64,000 bases of DNA, from the NCBI GenBank assembly GCA_020740775.1, contig JAHEWK010000040.1, positions 205,964-269,963 of the forward strand, in the 5' to 3' direction. This stretch comes from Ilyonectria destructans (Eukaryota; Ascomycota; Sordariomycetes; Hypocreales; Nectriaceae). The notes under the pieces were generated by a model. That model was not told where the DNA came from, did no database searches, and saw only the letters and a list, made by a program, of their open reading frames with translations. The translations under genes were made by a program, and so were the position numbers. How positions within the stretch are numbered: position 1 is the stretch's first letter; each line of letters starts with the position of its first letter. Of the stretch, positions 1 through 11,579 are shown piece after piece.

Positions 1-1268
1 GCACCGCTATCCTCCAGCGCCTTGGCCTTGGCCTCTGCTGACACGTCCTGTGGCGTCAATACAGCACCTGCATGGCCCATTGTCCTCCCCATTGGTGCTG
101 TTTTACCGGCCACCATGGCAGCGATTGGCTTGGGGTTCGGTGTCTTCTTTCTATACTCTCGAATAGCTTCGGCGGCTCTGAGCTCGGCCTCACCGCCGAT
201 CTCTCCGATAACGATGATCCCCTCTGTTTCCGGATCGTCGAAGAATAGTTTTAGTCCGTCGAGGAGTGTCGTGCCTGTCATGCCCACCTGTTAGTTCACA
301 AGTCCACTTTCGGACGAGGATGCGCCCACAGCGACTCACCAGGCATCATGTCCCCCCCCATGCCAACCACTAGACTCTGTCCCAGCCCTGCACTCACAGT
401 TGAGCCTACAGCTTCATAGCTAAGAGTTCCACTTTTAGATACGATACCGATGGACCCTCTCTTATACTGCTTATGCGGCATAATGCCAATACGACATTGG
501 TCTGGAGCGATGATTCCGGGGCAGTTCGGTCCTACCAGCCGGGTCTTGGATTGGGTTCGTAGCATCTCCTGGACTCGAATCATATCGTGTATGGGTACGT
601 GCTCGGCAACAGACACCACAAGCGGAATCTCAGCCTCGATGGCCTCGATAATGGCGGCCGCGGCGTAACTGGCTGGAACGAAAACGGAGGTCGCGTAGGG
701 CTTCACATGCTCCATAGCCTGCAGAGAACAACGCGGTCAGTGCATGTGTCCGGTTGCAGAATGGTTGGGCAGAAGCTACGGTGGTCACTAGAGCCATCGT
801 CCTGTCGCCCGTCTTACCTACCTCCTTGACATTGTTGAAAACAGGCAAGCCCAAATGCTCTTGGCCTCCCTTGCCGGGAGTAACACCCCCTACAATATTG
901 GTGCCATATGCAATTGTGTCTTGGCGTTGATTGTCGCCTGTTGATAGAGAGAAGTTGTCAGCACCAGTTTCTGGATTTCCTTTGGCTTATCTGCAATTGA
1001 GTGGTGACGGAGCACATACCGCCTTTCCAGTGAACCCTTGAGATACTCGGTCAGCTTTCCCAGCCTGTCACCATCGTTGTGGAGTTAGATTGTGCAAGGT
1101 ACAAATCTCACCTTGATAAATCACTCGTGTGTCCTTGTTAATTCTGAGGTTGCGTATTGTAGCGTCATATGGCTCCGGCCCAGGGCGAGCAGCAGAGCTT
1201 GAAAAGTGCCTCGCGGACGCGATACGGAAGGGCTGGCACTTCAATCGTGCGAACTGGTGGCGCGACAT
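1..1268 (-). CDS. LSC1: Succinyl-CoA ligase alpha subunit, mitochondrial (3' part missing, frameshifted)
   Basis: The alpha subunit of succinyl-CoA ligase makes succinate plus NTP from succinyl-CoA in the mitochondrial TCA cycle. Exons read from the splice sites are 1112-1268, 1020-1036 (a 17-nt microexon), about 822-937, 340-718 and 1-274, the last running off the window. The N-terminus is basic and Arg/Ser-rich, as in a mitochondrial presequence. Family motifs include [23 protein letters not shown] and, near the left edge, GHAGA with the histidine that is phosphorylated during catalysis. The splice phases around the microexon close well. In the next exon the reading after INAK is one base short: one frame gives the family sequence up to 921 and another gives [12 protein letters not shown] from 920 on. 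A single missing G near 920 would explain this. Either the gene is broken or the sequence has an error. The neighbouring Zn2Cys6 gene is divergent. Confidence 0.85.
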
Positions 1269-1631
1269 ACTTGATTGAGCAGAATCTAGGCTTGGATGAG
1301 CTCTAACAACTTATAAAATGATAGCAAAGTGCTCCTTGCTAGACCCTGTTCTCGGAGTTTAGTTCTCCTACTGGCTTGATATTCAATCCTACTCGGCTAC
1401 ATAGAATTTCTACCTCGTCTCTCGCAACACCGCCGAGGTTGCGTCACTAGGTTCACGCTACTAGCGGCCATGAGGATTGGCATCCGAGCCCTTCGTTGAT
1501 TGGTTAGTTTGGCCTTACTTAATAGCCGAACTTGCATTCCGGTGCGGGGGAGGCGACACTGCCGAAATAACACTTCATACTATAGCTTGACTCGCCGAAC
1601 CCCATATCCATCCATCTGGATATCCACCACC

Positions 1632-3890
1632 ATGCAGACCAGAGGCAAGACTCGTGCTCGGCAGGCCTGTCAGTCATGCAACGCCCGGCGCATCAAGTGC
1701 AATCTGGTCGATGAAAACCCTTGCACAAACTGCGCGCTCAACAACACTCCATGCGTGCCTCGTATCTCCAGGCGGGGGAAGCATCCTCGCAAGCCCAAGG
1801 CTCCGTCGTCGTCTGCTTTGCACCCCCAGCACCAGGGGTCCGAGACGGCATTGTCGGCGTCAGGCCAGGAAACGCGGCCTAGTCTGCCCGATGAAGGAGC
1901 GTCGTCATGCTCGCCGTCGCTTTCGGCTACACAGTCGGTTGAGGACGGGCCTGGGCCTCTCTTCTCCGCTACGGCTCCGCAACCTCCCATTGTCCGGTCT
2001 CCCCGGGCCGAAGCGACGCCTGCGGTGTCGAAAACCCCTGTTCCGGGCGGTGCCTGGGATGATCACATTGCCGCTTCACAGGTACTTGCAGGGCTCTCCC
2101 AGAACGAGATTGCTGGGCAGGCATGGCTACTTGACGCATCAGAGAGGCGTACTACAGATGGCATTTCTGGATCACCCTCGCACACGTACTCGTGCCAGAA
2201 CACCTGCCCTCCTCCAAGTGCATCTAGACAAGACGATGAGGGGGCTGTCTTCTTGGGAGAGTCGGCCTCTATCCGATATCTCCATGATACAGATCCGTCA
2301 CCCACCCAACCTTCGCCAATGGAACGAAGATCCATGTATCTTGTGCCAGAAGGCGTACGGGCGCAGAATTTGACCTCAGAATGGGAAGCTGAACGGGCGC
2401 AGGCTAAGATCAAGCTATTGGAGGCTGAGGGGGCCTTCTCATTTCCACCCGACGCAGCCATTAAGATGCTTCTCAAGGTGTACTTCAAGTGGTTTCATTC
2501 GTGCTTCGCCATCGTAGACGAGCCCGACGTCTGGGAGCAGTACGAACAGGGAACGATATCACCGCTTTTGCTTCAATCAGTCCTTTTCATCGGTGTCATG
2601 CACTGCCACCAGAACGAACTACAATGCGTCGGTCTCGGCTCCCGTAACAGGGCCAAATATATCCTATATAACCGGGCAAAAGACCTCTACGACGCTGGAA
2701 TCGAGTCTAGGGCGCTGACCGTCATCCAGGCCCTCTTTCTCATGAGCTTCTGGCGGGCTGGCGCCCTCTTGCAGAAGGACACTCGTCACTGGCTCGGCGC
2801 GGCCGTCAGCTTAGCCGAGACGAAAGGACTCCATCGCGCATCGTCGCAAGGTGCGGGGAGCAAGCTGCAACGGTTGCGCAAGCGGATGTGGTGGTCCCTG
2901 TATATCCGTGAGAGACAATGCGCTGCTGCATTGGGACTTCCGAACCGCATTAGAGACGAGGATTGCGACGTTGAGGCTCTCAACAACGCCGATTTCGAGG
3001 AAACCTTTGACCCAACGATATCCCCAATGCAATCCCAAGAGTTCATCTGTTACATGGTGGAAATGAGTGTTTTGTCTCGCATGCTGGGCCGCATCATCCA
3101 CCAAGACTTTATCCCTTCGAAGCGATTAACCACGACAGGGCGGCATGCGATCAAAGAAGTCATTACCAGCTGGAGAACAAGCTTGCCCGCCTGTATGCAG
3201 CCCGCCACAGACGGGCTAGATAACCACCTGGGCTTCCACGGGAGCATGCTCCATCTAGCTTGCAACAACTTGCTTATCCTCCTCTACCGATCGAGCTGTG
3301 GCAGTCCCAGCACGGAAGAGGATAGTGCCTTGGGTGCACAGATCGGCCAACAGGCTGCTGCCCGCAACACGACGATTATCGAAAACATGATTGCCAACTC
3401 CACTCTACGACACGCTCAGATCCATGTCATTACCAATATATTCAATACCTTGTGCATTCACACACTTGCATTAAGGAACTCCGAGGGCACCCAACGGTAC
3501 CTTGTAGAGCACCGGGCGAAGCTCTGTCTGTTGGGTCTTAGGGAGCTTCAGAAGACTTGGGAAGTCAAGAATTGGATCTTGCAGCTCTTCTTTCAATACC
3601 TCGACCAGTCAACCGCGGCACGTCTCGAGATTGGCGAGGAAACCGGCGAGCCCGATGCCGCTCCGAGACAGACGTCCGACAGCCGAGGCGCCACGGCGAA
3701 CGTAGAGGGCGGCTTTCTTGAGGAGATGCACAACACAACCCTGCACGGCACGGATCTATCTCCAGGCTTCGAAATGCCTTGGCTCAGGTCTACGGAAGAC
3801 GTCGGTCAATTCCTGTATTCGCAGATCGAGAACAGATTCGTAAATAGCGACAGGATAGTGTTAATGACGGCAGCATTTGTTTGCAGCTAA
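1632..3890 (+). CDS. Zn(II)2Cys6 fungal transcription factor
   Basis: This is a predicted nuclear DNA-binding regulator of 752 residues. The binuclear zinc cluster lies at residues 13-41 with spacing C-x2-C-x6-C-x7-C-x2-C-x6-C, preceded by a basic stretch (KTRAR). A long Ser/Pro-rich low-complexity linker follows, then from about residue 275 a helical region typical of the fungal-specific transcription factor domain (IKMLLKVYFKWFHSCFAIVD, later ARQCAAALGLP-like segments). The frame is open 132 bases further upstream, but the ATG at 1632 directly precedes the zinc cluster, which is the usual arrangement. No intron is needed. The zinc-cluster sequence resembles the cutinase/xylanase regulator type, but the target genes cannot be told from sequence. 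The family assignment is strong and the pathway is unknown. Confidence 0.9.
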   Translation: MQTRGKTRARQACQSCNARRIKCNLVDENPCTNCALNNTPCVPRISRRGKHPRKPKAPSSSALHPQHQGSETALSASGQETRPSLPDEGASSCSPSLSATQSVEDGPGPLFSATAPQPPIVRSPRAEATPAVSKTPVPGGAWDDHIAASQVLAGLSQNEIAGQAWLLDASERRTTDGISGSPSHTYSCQNTCPPPSASRQDDEGAVFLGESASIRYLHDTDPSPTQPSPMERRSMYLVPEGVRAQNLTSEWEAERAQAKIKLLEAEGAFSFPPDAAIKMLLKVYFKWFHSCFAIVDEPDVWEQYEQGTISPLLLQSVLFIGVMHCHQNELQCVGLGSRNRAKYILYNRAKDLYDAGIESRALTVIQALFLMSFWRAGALLQKDTRHWLGAAVSLAETKGLHRASSQGAGSKLQRLRKRMWWSLYIRERQCAAALGLPNRIRDEDCDVEALNNADFEETFDPTISPMQSQEFICYMVEMSVLSRMLGRIIHQDFIPSKRLTTTGRHAIKEVITSWRTSLPACMQPATDGLDNHLGFHGSMLHLACNNLLILLYRSSCGSPSTEEDSALGAQIGQQAAARNTTIIENMIANSTLRHAQIHVITNIFNTLCIHTLALRNSEGTQRYLVEHRAKLCLLGLRELQKTWEVKNWILQLFFQYLDQSTAARLEIGEETGEPDAAPRQTSDSRGATANVEGGFLEEMHNTTLHGTDLSPGFEMPWLRSTEDVGQFLYSQIENRFVNSDRIVLMTAAFVCS

Positions 3891-5149
3891 CGTCTTCAAG
3901 GCAATGAGTGATCGGGAACTCTATAGTGATAGCTCAGTGATGAATATTGAATGAAGGCTCCATTCTTCAGTAATACATCTATGACCGTTGGGCCTTAACG
4001 TGTCAAGTAGCGACTTGGCCAAACGTTAGGCCTCTCTGATATATCTGTACGACGCTTTTGAGCTTCATGGTGCGCTTTTGGGTGGATCGTTCCTCTCTTC
4101 ACTCCTGAGAACGCTTATGAATATCGCTGGAATCAGTGCGTCAATGAAGCACATCGCCAAACTATACTACAAAGCCGCCTTTAGCGAATAAAACGCAGCT
4201 CAACTTTCCGGTTGGTCACTCGTGATGTAATTGTATCCCCACTATCGGCTATATCTGCTGTGCAGTCGATGTGGATCAAAGGCATCTGAACTATACACCA
4301 TTCCGGCGGCATCATTTGGTATGAGGTTATGATTAAGGAGCAACGCAATCCAGTCCGCGGCTTATCTAGAGAAATGACCACTTTTGGTTCTACAAGACGT
4401 CTATAGATCGGTGAACCGCCGCAACACCAATTGGATCTTTCAGCCGAATAGCCTGAATTCTCTGAGGGTAGAAGCTATATGCTACCGGTATTACTTCCGG
4501 CGGTGTCAACAAACTCTTGTTCACGCTGGATGTTCCTCGAGGAGCCGGCTCCTAGATGTCTGGGGTTTTTAATTTCTCAAATTAAGAGTTTGGCCTCGCT
4601 TGATATCGCGTCGCCGCCTGCTAGAGCTGGTACATCAGTTGCATTTACTATAAGCCAACTCCATGAAGGGCAAGCATTAATAGCTAGAAAGAGCAGAGCG
4701 ATACTTTGTGCCTTCTTAACGTGGCGCATGCAGCGTGGATCTATATCGCATGCAAAGCATACTAGGTACTTGGTCCTCGGTCACGGACTGTATGAGGGCT
4801 TATTTTCTTCGACGCAAAAGATAGACCATACCTAGTTATAATAAGTTTCGAATGGAATATAAGTCTACTAAAATACGCTGGCGCCGGTGCGATGTTGCGT
4901 AGAATGTGACGAATACACTTTGAGAATAAAGCTTTAAGCAGTTGCCAGGCTGAAAAAGAGGGATTAACGGTTTGACCGTACTTTGAAGTGTTTGTAGCGA
5001 AGAATAGAGATGGGCGAAATGCTGTTGCTATTTTATGACCTATTTATCTCACTTGCTAAGACGCTGATCAACCCTATGTTTTATAATATTGACTGGATAA
5101 ATTGATTTTAATAAGCTACTAAAAAAAAAAGGATGCTCTCTAGGATAAT
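3891..5149. other. Intergenic, no gene seen
   Basis: Small open frames occur on both strands but none has recognisable domain content. The stretch from about 4800 to 5150 is AT-rich and looks like degraded repeat sequence leading into the transposon fragment that follows. Confidence 0.5.
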
Positions 5150-5537
5150 GTGGTTTATAAGCGAGCGGCGGATTTTCCGCCCGGCGCGTCTCATTTTACT
5201 TTAACATCATGCGATTCAACCGCACAACAGGGAATCTGATTCAAAGGAAAGGAAACTTCTCTTGGCTGTTCAAGCTATTCGAGAAAATGAAAATTTACGC
5301 GTAATTCACGCGGCAAAGATCCACACTGTACCCGAATCAACACTGCGCGCCAGGATGAAAGGCCGTCCATCGCGACGCGATATCACACCCAGCTCTCGAA
5401 AACTTACTGACCTGGAAGAAGAGGCTATTGTTGAGCATATCCTCGATCTGGATTCGCGAGGGTTCCCGACAAGGCTAGTTGACGTGGAAGATATGGCCAA
5501 TTTGCTGCTCGCAGAGCGTGGTACGTACAGAGAAAGT
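5150..5537 (+). pseudogene. pogo/Fot1 transposase, N-terminal fragment
   Basis: The reading LLLAVQAIRENENLRVIHAA, followed by TVPESTLRARM and then LTDLEEEAIVEHILDLDSRG with GFPTR, is the paired helix-turn-helix region (psq/CENP-B type) that starts Fot1-class fungal transposases. No in-frame ATG is left, because the nearest upstream ATG (5209) is in another frame. The match ends at about 5518, just after LLLAERG, shortly before a CAGCGCTG motif that probably starts an inserted hAT element. The DDD catalytic half of this transposase is not seen downstream, so it is a dead fragment. Confidence 0.75.
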
Positions 5538-8073
5538 CAGCGCTGCCCTCAAATCAAACAAATCAAATCTAGGGTCATATTTGAGATATTTGATAGCCCT
5601 CAACGCTGGATTTGTTGTTTGAAATATTTGTTCAAATATTTCAAATCTCAGCATCTGTGCTTTCTAAACTACTATTTCCGATCTCCCACTGGAACTCATC
5701 CCTCCCACCTGCTGTCGCGCCCAGCTTTACCGCACCATGCCTGACCTAGTTCTTGAGGCATTGCAACTTCTCTAATGTTTCTGTCATCATTGAAAGCCTC
5801 TGCGACGTCAACGTTAACTTGGCGAGGCTGAACGACCTCTCGCAATCAGTCGCCATCGCTGGTATGGCAAGTATATCTAGAGCCAACTGGCTGATCATGG
5901 GGAACTGCCCTCGGCGAGCCATCCACCACTCAATTGGATCCTCGGTTTCTTGTGGCTCTAACCGCATATATCGCTCGAGCTCGCTACCTGTCACCGTAGT
6001 CTTCGCTGTCCTGCTCTTCACCCACTGCTTGAACGCACTGTCTTCTGATGTTTTCCGCGGCGCGCTTAGGGATGCCGCAGTCTCCGTAATCGCCTTTCCC
6101 TGCTCATCCACCGGCCGGCTGCAGCGGTACCAGCGATCGAGGTAGTCAGAGAGTCCAATTTTGGCGTCTCTCACCCACACGAGCTGCTCCTCTGATGCCC
6201 AATTCACCTCCAGATAGTTCATGCCGAGTGATGGATGGAGGATGATGGATGCGGCAAACAGCGGTGACTCTCCAAGCTTGGTGTAGTACTCATTGAGTTT
6301 CTGCCAGGCGGTGATGATAGATAGTCTGAGATAGCGTCGGTGATCCTTCCCCATGTCGTCAGTTCCCGATGATCCTGATGGCTTGCCTGATCCATCATCG
6401 CATTGTCCCGAGCCGCGACCTGGCAAGGAGCTTTCCATTGACTTTCGCGGATGTATGTCTATCTCGCAATCCCTAAACCTAGCAGGAAGCTGTCGATGTC
6501 GATCTGGTCACCCTCGAGGCAGTTCAACCTGCGAGTGGGTTTCCCCTCCCGCTGCTTCATCCGGGACGGCGTGATAGAACAGCTTCCGACCCTCCAAGTG
6601 CTCCAACAAATATTCCATGCCCGTAATCACCTCCCAAAGCCGTCCATTGCCTCCCTCACTGCCCCAACCCTGCGTTCTCATGGTCTGCAGATAGAATGGC
6701 TCAAAGATATGCTTCACTTCTTCCAAGAGCCTCCAGTCATCCCCCCTCAATATGTCGGCCTCGGGTAGCCATCTCTCCACGTCCGGATGAACCAAGAACG
6801 CTCTGATGTCTCCCTGCTTGACGAGCGCTCGAGAGATCATGAGGTAAGTGGAATTCCATCTCGTGTCGTTGTTCATGACTACCTCTAGCTCCGCCGTCGA
6901 CTCACCTGCCAGGAGATATTCTTGTGCTACATCGTTCTCGCGTGAGATCCTCTTGAAGAGCTCACACCTCTGAGAGGACGATCTGATGAATTTGACAACA
7001 TTGTAGAGCTTTCCCACCGCTTCTTTCTTTCTCCAGTGACGTAGATCATCCTCGTGGCGGCCAAGAAGGTTGAAGACCTGCGATTCAGCCTCGAAAGCCT
7101 TAAAATCTTCCCCGTGGAGGAACGCACGAGCAACCAGGTTCAAGATATATCCGTAGCAGCGCGTACGTCTAGCCCAGATGTCCGCCGGTCTCATCTCTAC
7201 GTCGAGACTTCCGTAGAAGTTTAAAAGACAGTTATCGTTCGAGGATGCGTTGTCCGAGATTACTGTCCCGATTCGACCCTCGATCTTCCATTCTTGCACA
7301 ACTCGCGAAAGCGTCACGGCGAGGTTCTCCCCACTATGGCACCCGAGCTGGCGTCGGAGTGCCAGTAGGCGCGACTGGTGCTGATCAGAACTCCCAGGCT
7401 CAGTTCCCGGATCATCTTGACTCTGGCGCGTGGCACGGCGCTGTACTGCAAGCGTGGTCGCTTGGGCGGGTCGGTATCATCGGTTGACGGATCTGTGTCG
7501 GCGTCTTGACTGCTCTCGAGGATCCTGTGGGACCTACATATGGTTAACGATGCTCAAGCTCGCGACATCTCATCCTCATACTTGCGGAGGTGGTCAGCTG
7601 CCGAGCTCGTAGCAGCAGCGGCGAAGAACTCGGGTTGGCCCTTGGCGTCACACAGACGACATGCCCAGTAAGGATTCAACGGACTGTCATTAGCATCAAT
7701 TTCAATGAGGAAAAATCCATGGCGCTTGATCCAGCTCTTTCGGCCCTTGGAGCCTTTCTGGGACAAGGACTCTTCCAAAACATATCGTTTGTTCCTCCAT
7801 ACTGCTTGCGGGATATCTGCAGTGGTAGGGTGTTCTGGCAACGCCGTCTGCGTCGTCAGCTCGAATTGACTCGCCAGATTCCTCGGTGGTCGGAGAAGAG
7901 CAAAGGCGGAGGGTGGAGAAGGGAGCATGATGTCGTTGGATTCCATCGGGTTAGGCGTCGATCGGTAAGGGCCGGCACGCGTCGAGAGAAGTAAACAGAC
8001 TGCTGCCAAGGACGCGGTGGATGATGTGGGGGCGAAGGGAGATTAAAAAGCTACTTTCTCTTAGAAGACTCTA
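5538..8073 (-). mobile_element. Decayed hAT-family DNA transposon (copy 1)
   Basis: The element is defined by its transposase on the minus strand. The proposed left end is the hAT-like terminal motif CAGCGCTG at 5538. No matching inverted copy is present at the right, where the sequence runs into a small TA-flanked element at 8074, so the right end is lost or unrecognised. The left half sits inside or against the pogo transposase fragment. Confidence 0.55.
5746..8009 (-). pseudogene. hAT transposase, internally deleted
   Basis: Three pieces belong to one hAT transposase. Piece 1, about 7554-8009, has a BED-like zinc-binding segment (WACRLCDAKG with a downstream DHLRK). Piece 2, 6508-7317, has the catalytic core with TVISDNASSND and NDTRWNSTYLM. 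Piece 3, 5746-6438, ends in the hAT dimerisation region (LALDILAIPAMATDCERSFS). Between pieces 1 and 2 there is room for only about 80 residues, whereas the family needs roughly twice that or more, including the first catalytic aspartate region (SFDGWTS-like), which is absent. Between pieces 2 and 3 the frame changes, either by a short intron or by a frameshift. The element cannot encode a full transposase. Confidence 0.8.
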
Positions 8074-8577
8074 CGGAGGGCCCTTTCAAAAGTCTTTTCC
8101 AAGCGCTAGTTTGAAAAAGAAAATCCGACGACTGTGGCTTGGTTAAGTACATCAAGTACTTTCTATAGTGCCTTATCCGCTAAAGGCTGCTAATTTTACA
8201 GCAGCCTATCCTCACTGTATTACATTCTAATCCCCCTAGCACCCCTAAAACTATAGTGGATGTAGCAGCTAACTCATTGTGGCTGGATTCTACACCTTGT
8301 ATCTGTAACGGTCTCAAGGTAGTGTATTGCAACTAGCTAGGCCACTCTACAGAGTATACCAAACTTAAGGAAAGAAGAAGAAGAGAAAGAGAGTAGAGGA
8401 GGTCCATCCATAAATATACTCGTCATGGTGGCTTAAAGGTAAAAGTGGGCCACGAAAGGCCGAGGGTTCCCGAGGCCACCTACGGGCACAGCCCGTTACA
8501 GTATCTTAGGTAACTAACAAGGATTGAGAGATGTGGCGCATTTAGCGCTTGGAAAAGACTTTTGAAAGGGCCCTCCG
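8074..8577. mobile_element. Non-autonomous TA-flanked element (MITE), 504 bp
   Basis: A perfect 35-bp terminal inverted repeat starts CGGAGGGCCC at 8074-8108 and is mirrored at 8543-8577. A TA dinucleotide sits directly outside each end (8072-8073 and 8578-8579), as expected for Tc1/mariner/pogo-type target duplication. There is no coding capacity inside. Perfect repeats suggest fairly recent mobility or strong conservation. Confidence 0.85.
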
Positions 8578-8587
8578 TAACTCACTA

Positions 8588-8918
8588 CCCGTTGGTTCAT
8601 GTGGAGCGAAGCTCCAAGGCGAACCAACTAAGCAAGCTTAGTTGGCCACAAAATTGCGAGACAGCCACAAAACTGCGAGACAGGATCAAGATCACATGAA
8701 TTTTGCCATCAGATTGTTAACCGAAGAGAGCCCGATGCGATTTTCGAGAGCCAAATTTTTGAGCCGCAGATATACCTTTTGTACTAGCAGATTTACGCCA
8801 ATTTCCCCGCCAACTCTGATGCTGTCTCGCGTTTTTGTGGCTGTCTCGCAATTTTGTGGCCAACTAAGCTTGCTTAGTTGGATCGCCTTGGGGCTTGCCC
8901 CACACATGATCCAACGGG
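8588..8918. mobile_element. Non-autonomous pogo-related element with hairpin-rich 96-bp inverted repeats
   Basis: The ends read CCCGTTGG and CCAACGGG, each bordered by TA (8586-8587 and 8919-8920). The inverted repeats extend to about 8683 on the left and start at about 8822 on the right. Each repeat holds a stem made by GTTGGTTC/GAACCAAC (left) or GTTGGATC/GATCCAAC (right), with an inner GGAGC/GCTCC or GGGGC/GCCCC hairpin, then a CTAAGCAAGCTTAG palindrome. Two subterminal copies of a GCCACAAAA-TGCGAGACA unit follow. The end sequence resembles the pogo element at 22175-25002 (CCCGTTGG and GGGGCAAGCC), which suggests a related transposase moved it. Confidence 0.8.
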
Positions 8919-8920
8919 TA

Positions 8921-11579
8921 ATACATGGTGCAAAAAGTGACTTTGATTGGCCGGATCCCGGCCCCAGATTTTCAGATTTTCGCACTCACCAGGTTCCGGG
9001 TAAGCTGCAATGACAGACTGCAGTCCCCTCGGCAAAGGCTTAAAGGAATGGGTGGACGAGCAGCTCAGCGCATCAGTCGGGGAGCTGGGAAGTCATCTTT
9101 ACCCAGCCACCCGAAGTCCAGATCCAAGGCGAAACACTGGATATGACGACGCGATTGCCTCAATCACCCGTAGATAGTTTGCGAAGTGTTTACTGGCAGA
9201 AGACGATTATGCCAATCTTCAAGCACGCGCCTTTACTTACAATCATGGCTCTAATGGCCGTGGATTCGGAAAGACAAACAGTATCCCACTGTGATGCCGC
9301 CCTGAGAAACAACGGTGTTAAGAGAGGCTATAACAGCATAGCAACCTCGATATCCACAGCATTTGCGAGTGCTCGTGGTCTCACCGTATAGGTGAGAGCT
9401 CTTGCAGTTAAGTTCTCCGCTCTCTGATATTTCCAAGTTCGGTAAAGGACTACGGCTCAATGGCTGGACAAGCCACGCACTGTCATTCACGTAGACTGGT
9501 GGTTTCAAATGCGAAACCCGATCTCACCGGCCAAGGCACAACAGTGGCTTAAAATGAGGGTATGAAGAATTGGTCACGGGGCAATAAGAAGATCAAGCAC
9601 CGTGCACGAATGATTCAAACGAATGGCTAATAGTTGCGAGCGGCAGTGAGAGCCGAGGAGGAGTCTCTGGTTTTGGCGTGGGATAGTTGAAAGAGTTAAA
9701 TTGAGAATGCAGCGTCATTTTCCGAATTACTCTTGTTACGGCACAATGAAAATACCGGACTTATCTCTGCGCCGCTCAACTTCTGTTGGACGTAAGTTAT
9801 GTCGAAGCCAAAAACCTCGAGTGTCCAGTCGCTTCCTTGTGAGGCCGCATCAATGCCCTCTATACTCTCGGCCTTGGCAAGGATCTGCTCGTGCAGCATG
9901 TAGTCGACCTCGACTCATCCGAAAAGGGACTGCTCCTCCGTGGTATCACCCGAGATCTCAAGTGGAATATTCCCATTCCCAGGGACTCAAAGGCCTGAGT
10001 AACGGACTCGCCTCGTCGTCACTGTTGGCGTCCTCGGGCCGCGGGGCGACCAGCCGTGTGTCCAGTCACAAAGACCGTAGGTAAAATTCTGGCAGGTGCA
10101 GAGGCGGCCACGCACAAGATATAATTCCCTTTGCGAATCAAAGCCGATAGTAAGAGAAGAAGGACTTCTCGGGTAATAGAGTAGAAAAATGGCTGAGAGA
10201 TATTCAAGATGATGGCTGCTCACAATACCCGTCGGTCCCAAGGACCTTTATCATAACTACAGTTCTACTGTTACACGTTAATACCCTGCATGTCGGCCCT
10301 GGTGTTCATGGAACGATGGAATTGCCGCAAACCGGGACTTGACAATCGCAGCTTTTCCAAGTAATATTAAGTCTGTGTATACCCACACCCATATAAGACG
10401 CAAGTGTAGTCTATCGCCTTATAAAAGCGAAGCCGATCGCGCTACCATATATCACAGTTGACGCTAGAGGCCTCCGCTAGGCCCGGATATCTTCTTAATG
10501 CTTCTCTCAAGGACAGCAAGTTCCACGTGGTCTATCTCATATAAGTGGATTTGATATATTTGACCTGCTGATGAGTGAGCTGGCTGGATGATAATGACTT
10601 AGCTTTGACGGGGTTCAATACGGTGCTGGGGTTGATTATAGTATTCCTCAAAGCATTCCGCATGTTTTTATCTCTATAGGGACTAAGTAGAACCATAATA
10701 ACTGTATTCTTCACCGGGGCCCAAACTATGTTATCTGTTACTGTCGGAACTAACATTTGTGAGGGACACGGCGCCTGCGGCTAGTTACTGGGGACTTTCT
10801 CATCCCCCGGAAGGGAAAATGTTACTCCTCAGAACTCTTAGAGAAAGTAGCAATTGAGAGACTGGAAGATGGCTCAACAAAATACGGTGGGGTTTTCGTA
10901 TGAGTAGAATTGGCCACGGTTCGACTGATCACCACCCACCGGCTTATTTTACATGCTAGAGAAGACCGTCCTTTCTTGAGTGTCTTTCTACTTCACGGTA
11001 TCAACTGATTTGCCGCTGTGATGTAGTCTAGATAAAGGCGCTGTAAGCACTGTTCGTACGGTTCATAAGTAGTATAAGCGTAATTTGGCTGTGAGTCGTA
11101 TTCTCAACGTATCGAGACCCTTTCGCACCAACACCGGTGGGCATATATTGTCTTAAACCTGCCACTAAGAGTCGGGAATAGAGGTTCTGCTGTGATGTTC
11201 TCTCTACTTTTGGTGGTAAATCGACTGTGTCAACGACCATACCAACCGCAGACACAAACAAACATCTGTCTGCACTTTTCCTTTTGTCAACCTTCGATGA
11301 AGTGAAAAGTCAATTGACTGTAATATATGAACGGCCCCGAGGTGTAGTCCACAAAACACGGCCTAGGGAGCTCATCGGATGACGATGCTATCTAGAAGTA
11401 GGACGCGCTGGTGCCGGTGTCGTGTAGATCACACGACGGAAAATGCATAACGCAGCAGTAGTGATCGATATTTTACATTACTCTCCTAGTAAACATCTTG
11501 CAAACAGCACTGCGTTGCCTACAAAATATATAACAACAGTTCTACTAGCAAACTTATAGTAGCCCTATTCATTCTTGCT
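8921..11579. other. Gene-poor stretch with one unrecognised minus-strand relic
   Basis: No confident gene is seen. On the minus strand, about 10207 down to 9696 has partly open frames (MNISQPFFYSITREVLL near 10207 and LHEQILAKAESIEGIDAASQ near 9890) separated by frame changes. This looks like a decayed gene of unknown family. Sequence from 10250 to 11579 is AT-rich without recognisable content. Confidence 0.4.

Noticed and set aside
8588..8918. Small protein-coding gene inside the element
   Set aside because: Frames on both strands here arise from the inverted repeats. There is no transposase or other domain.
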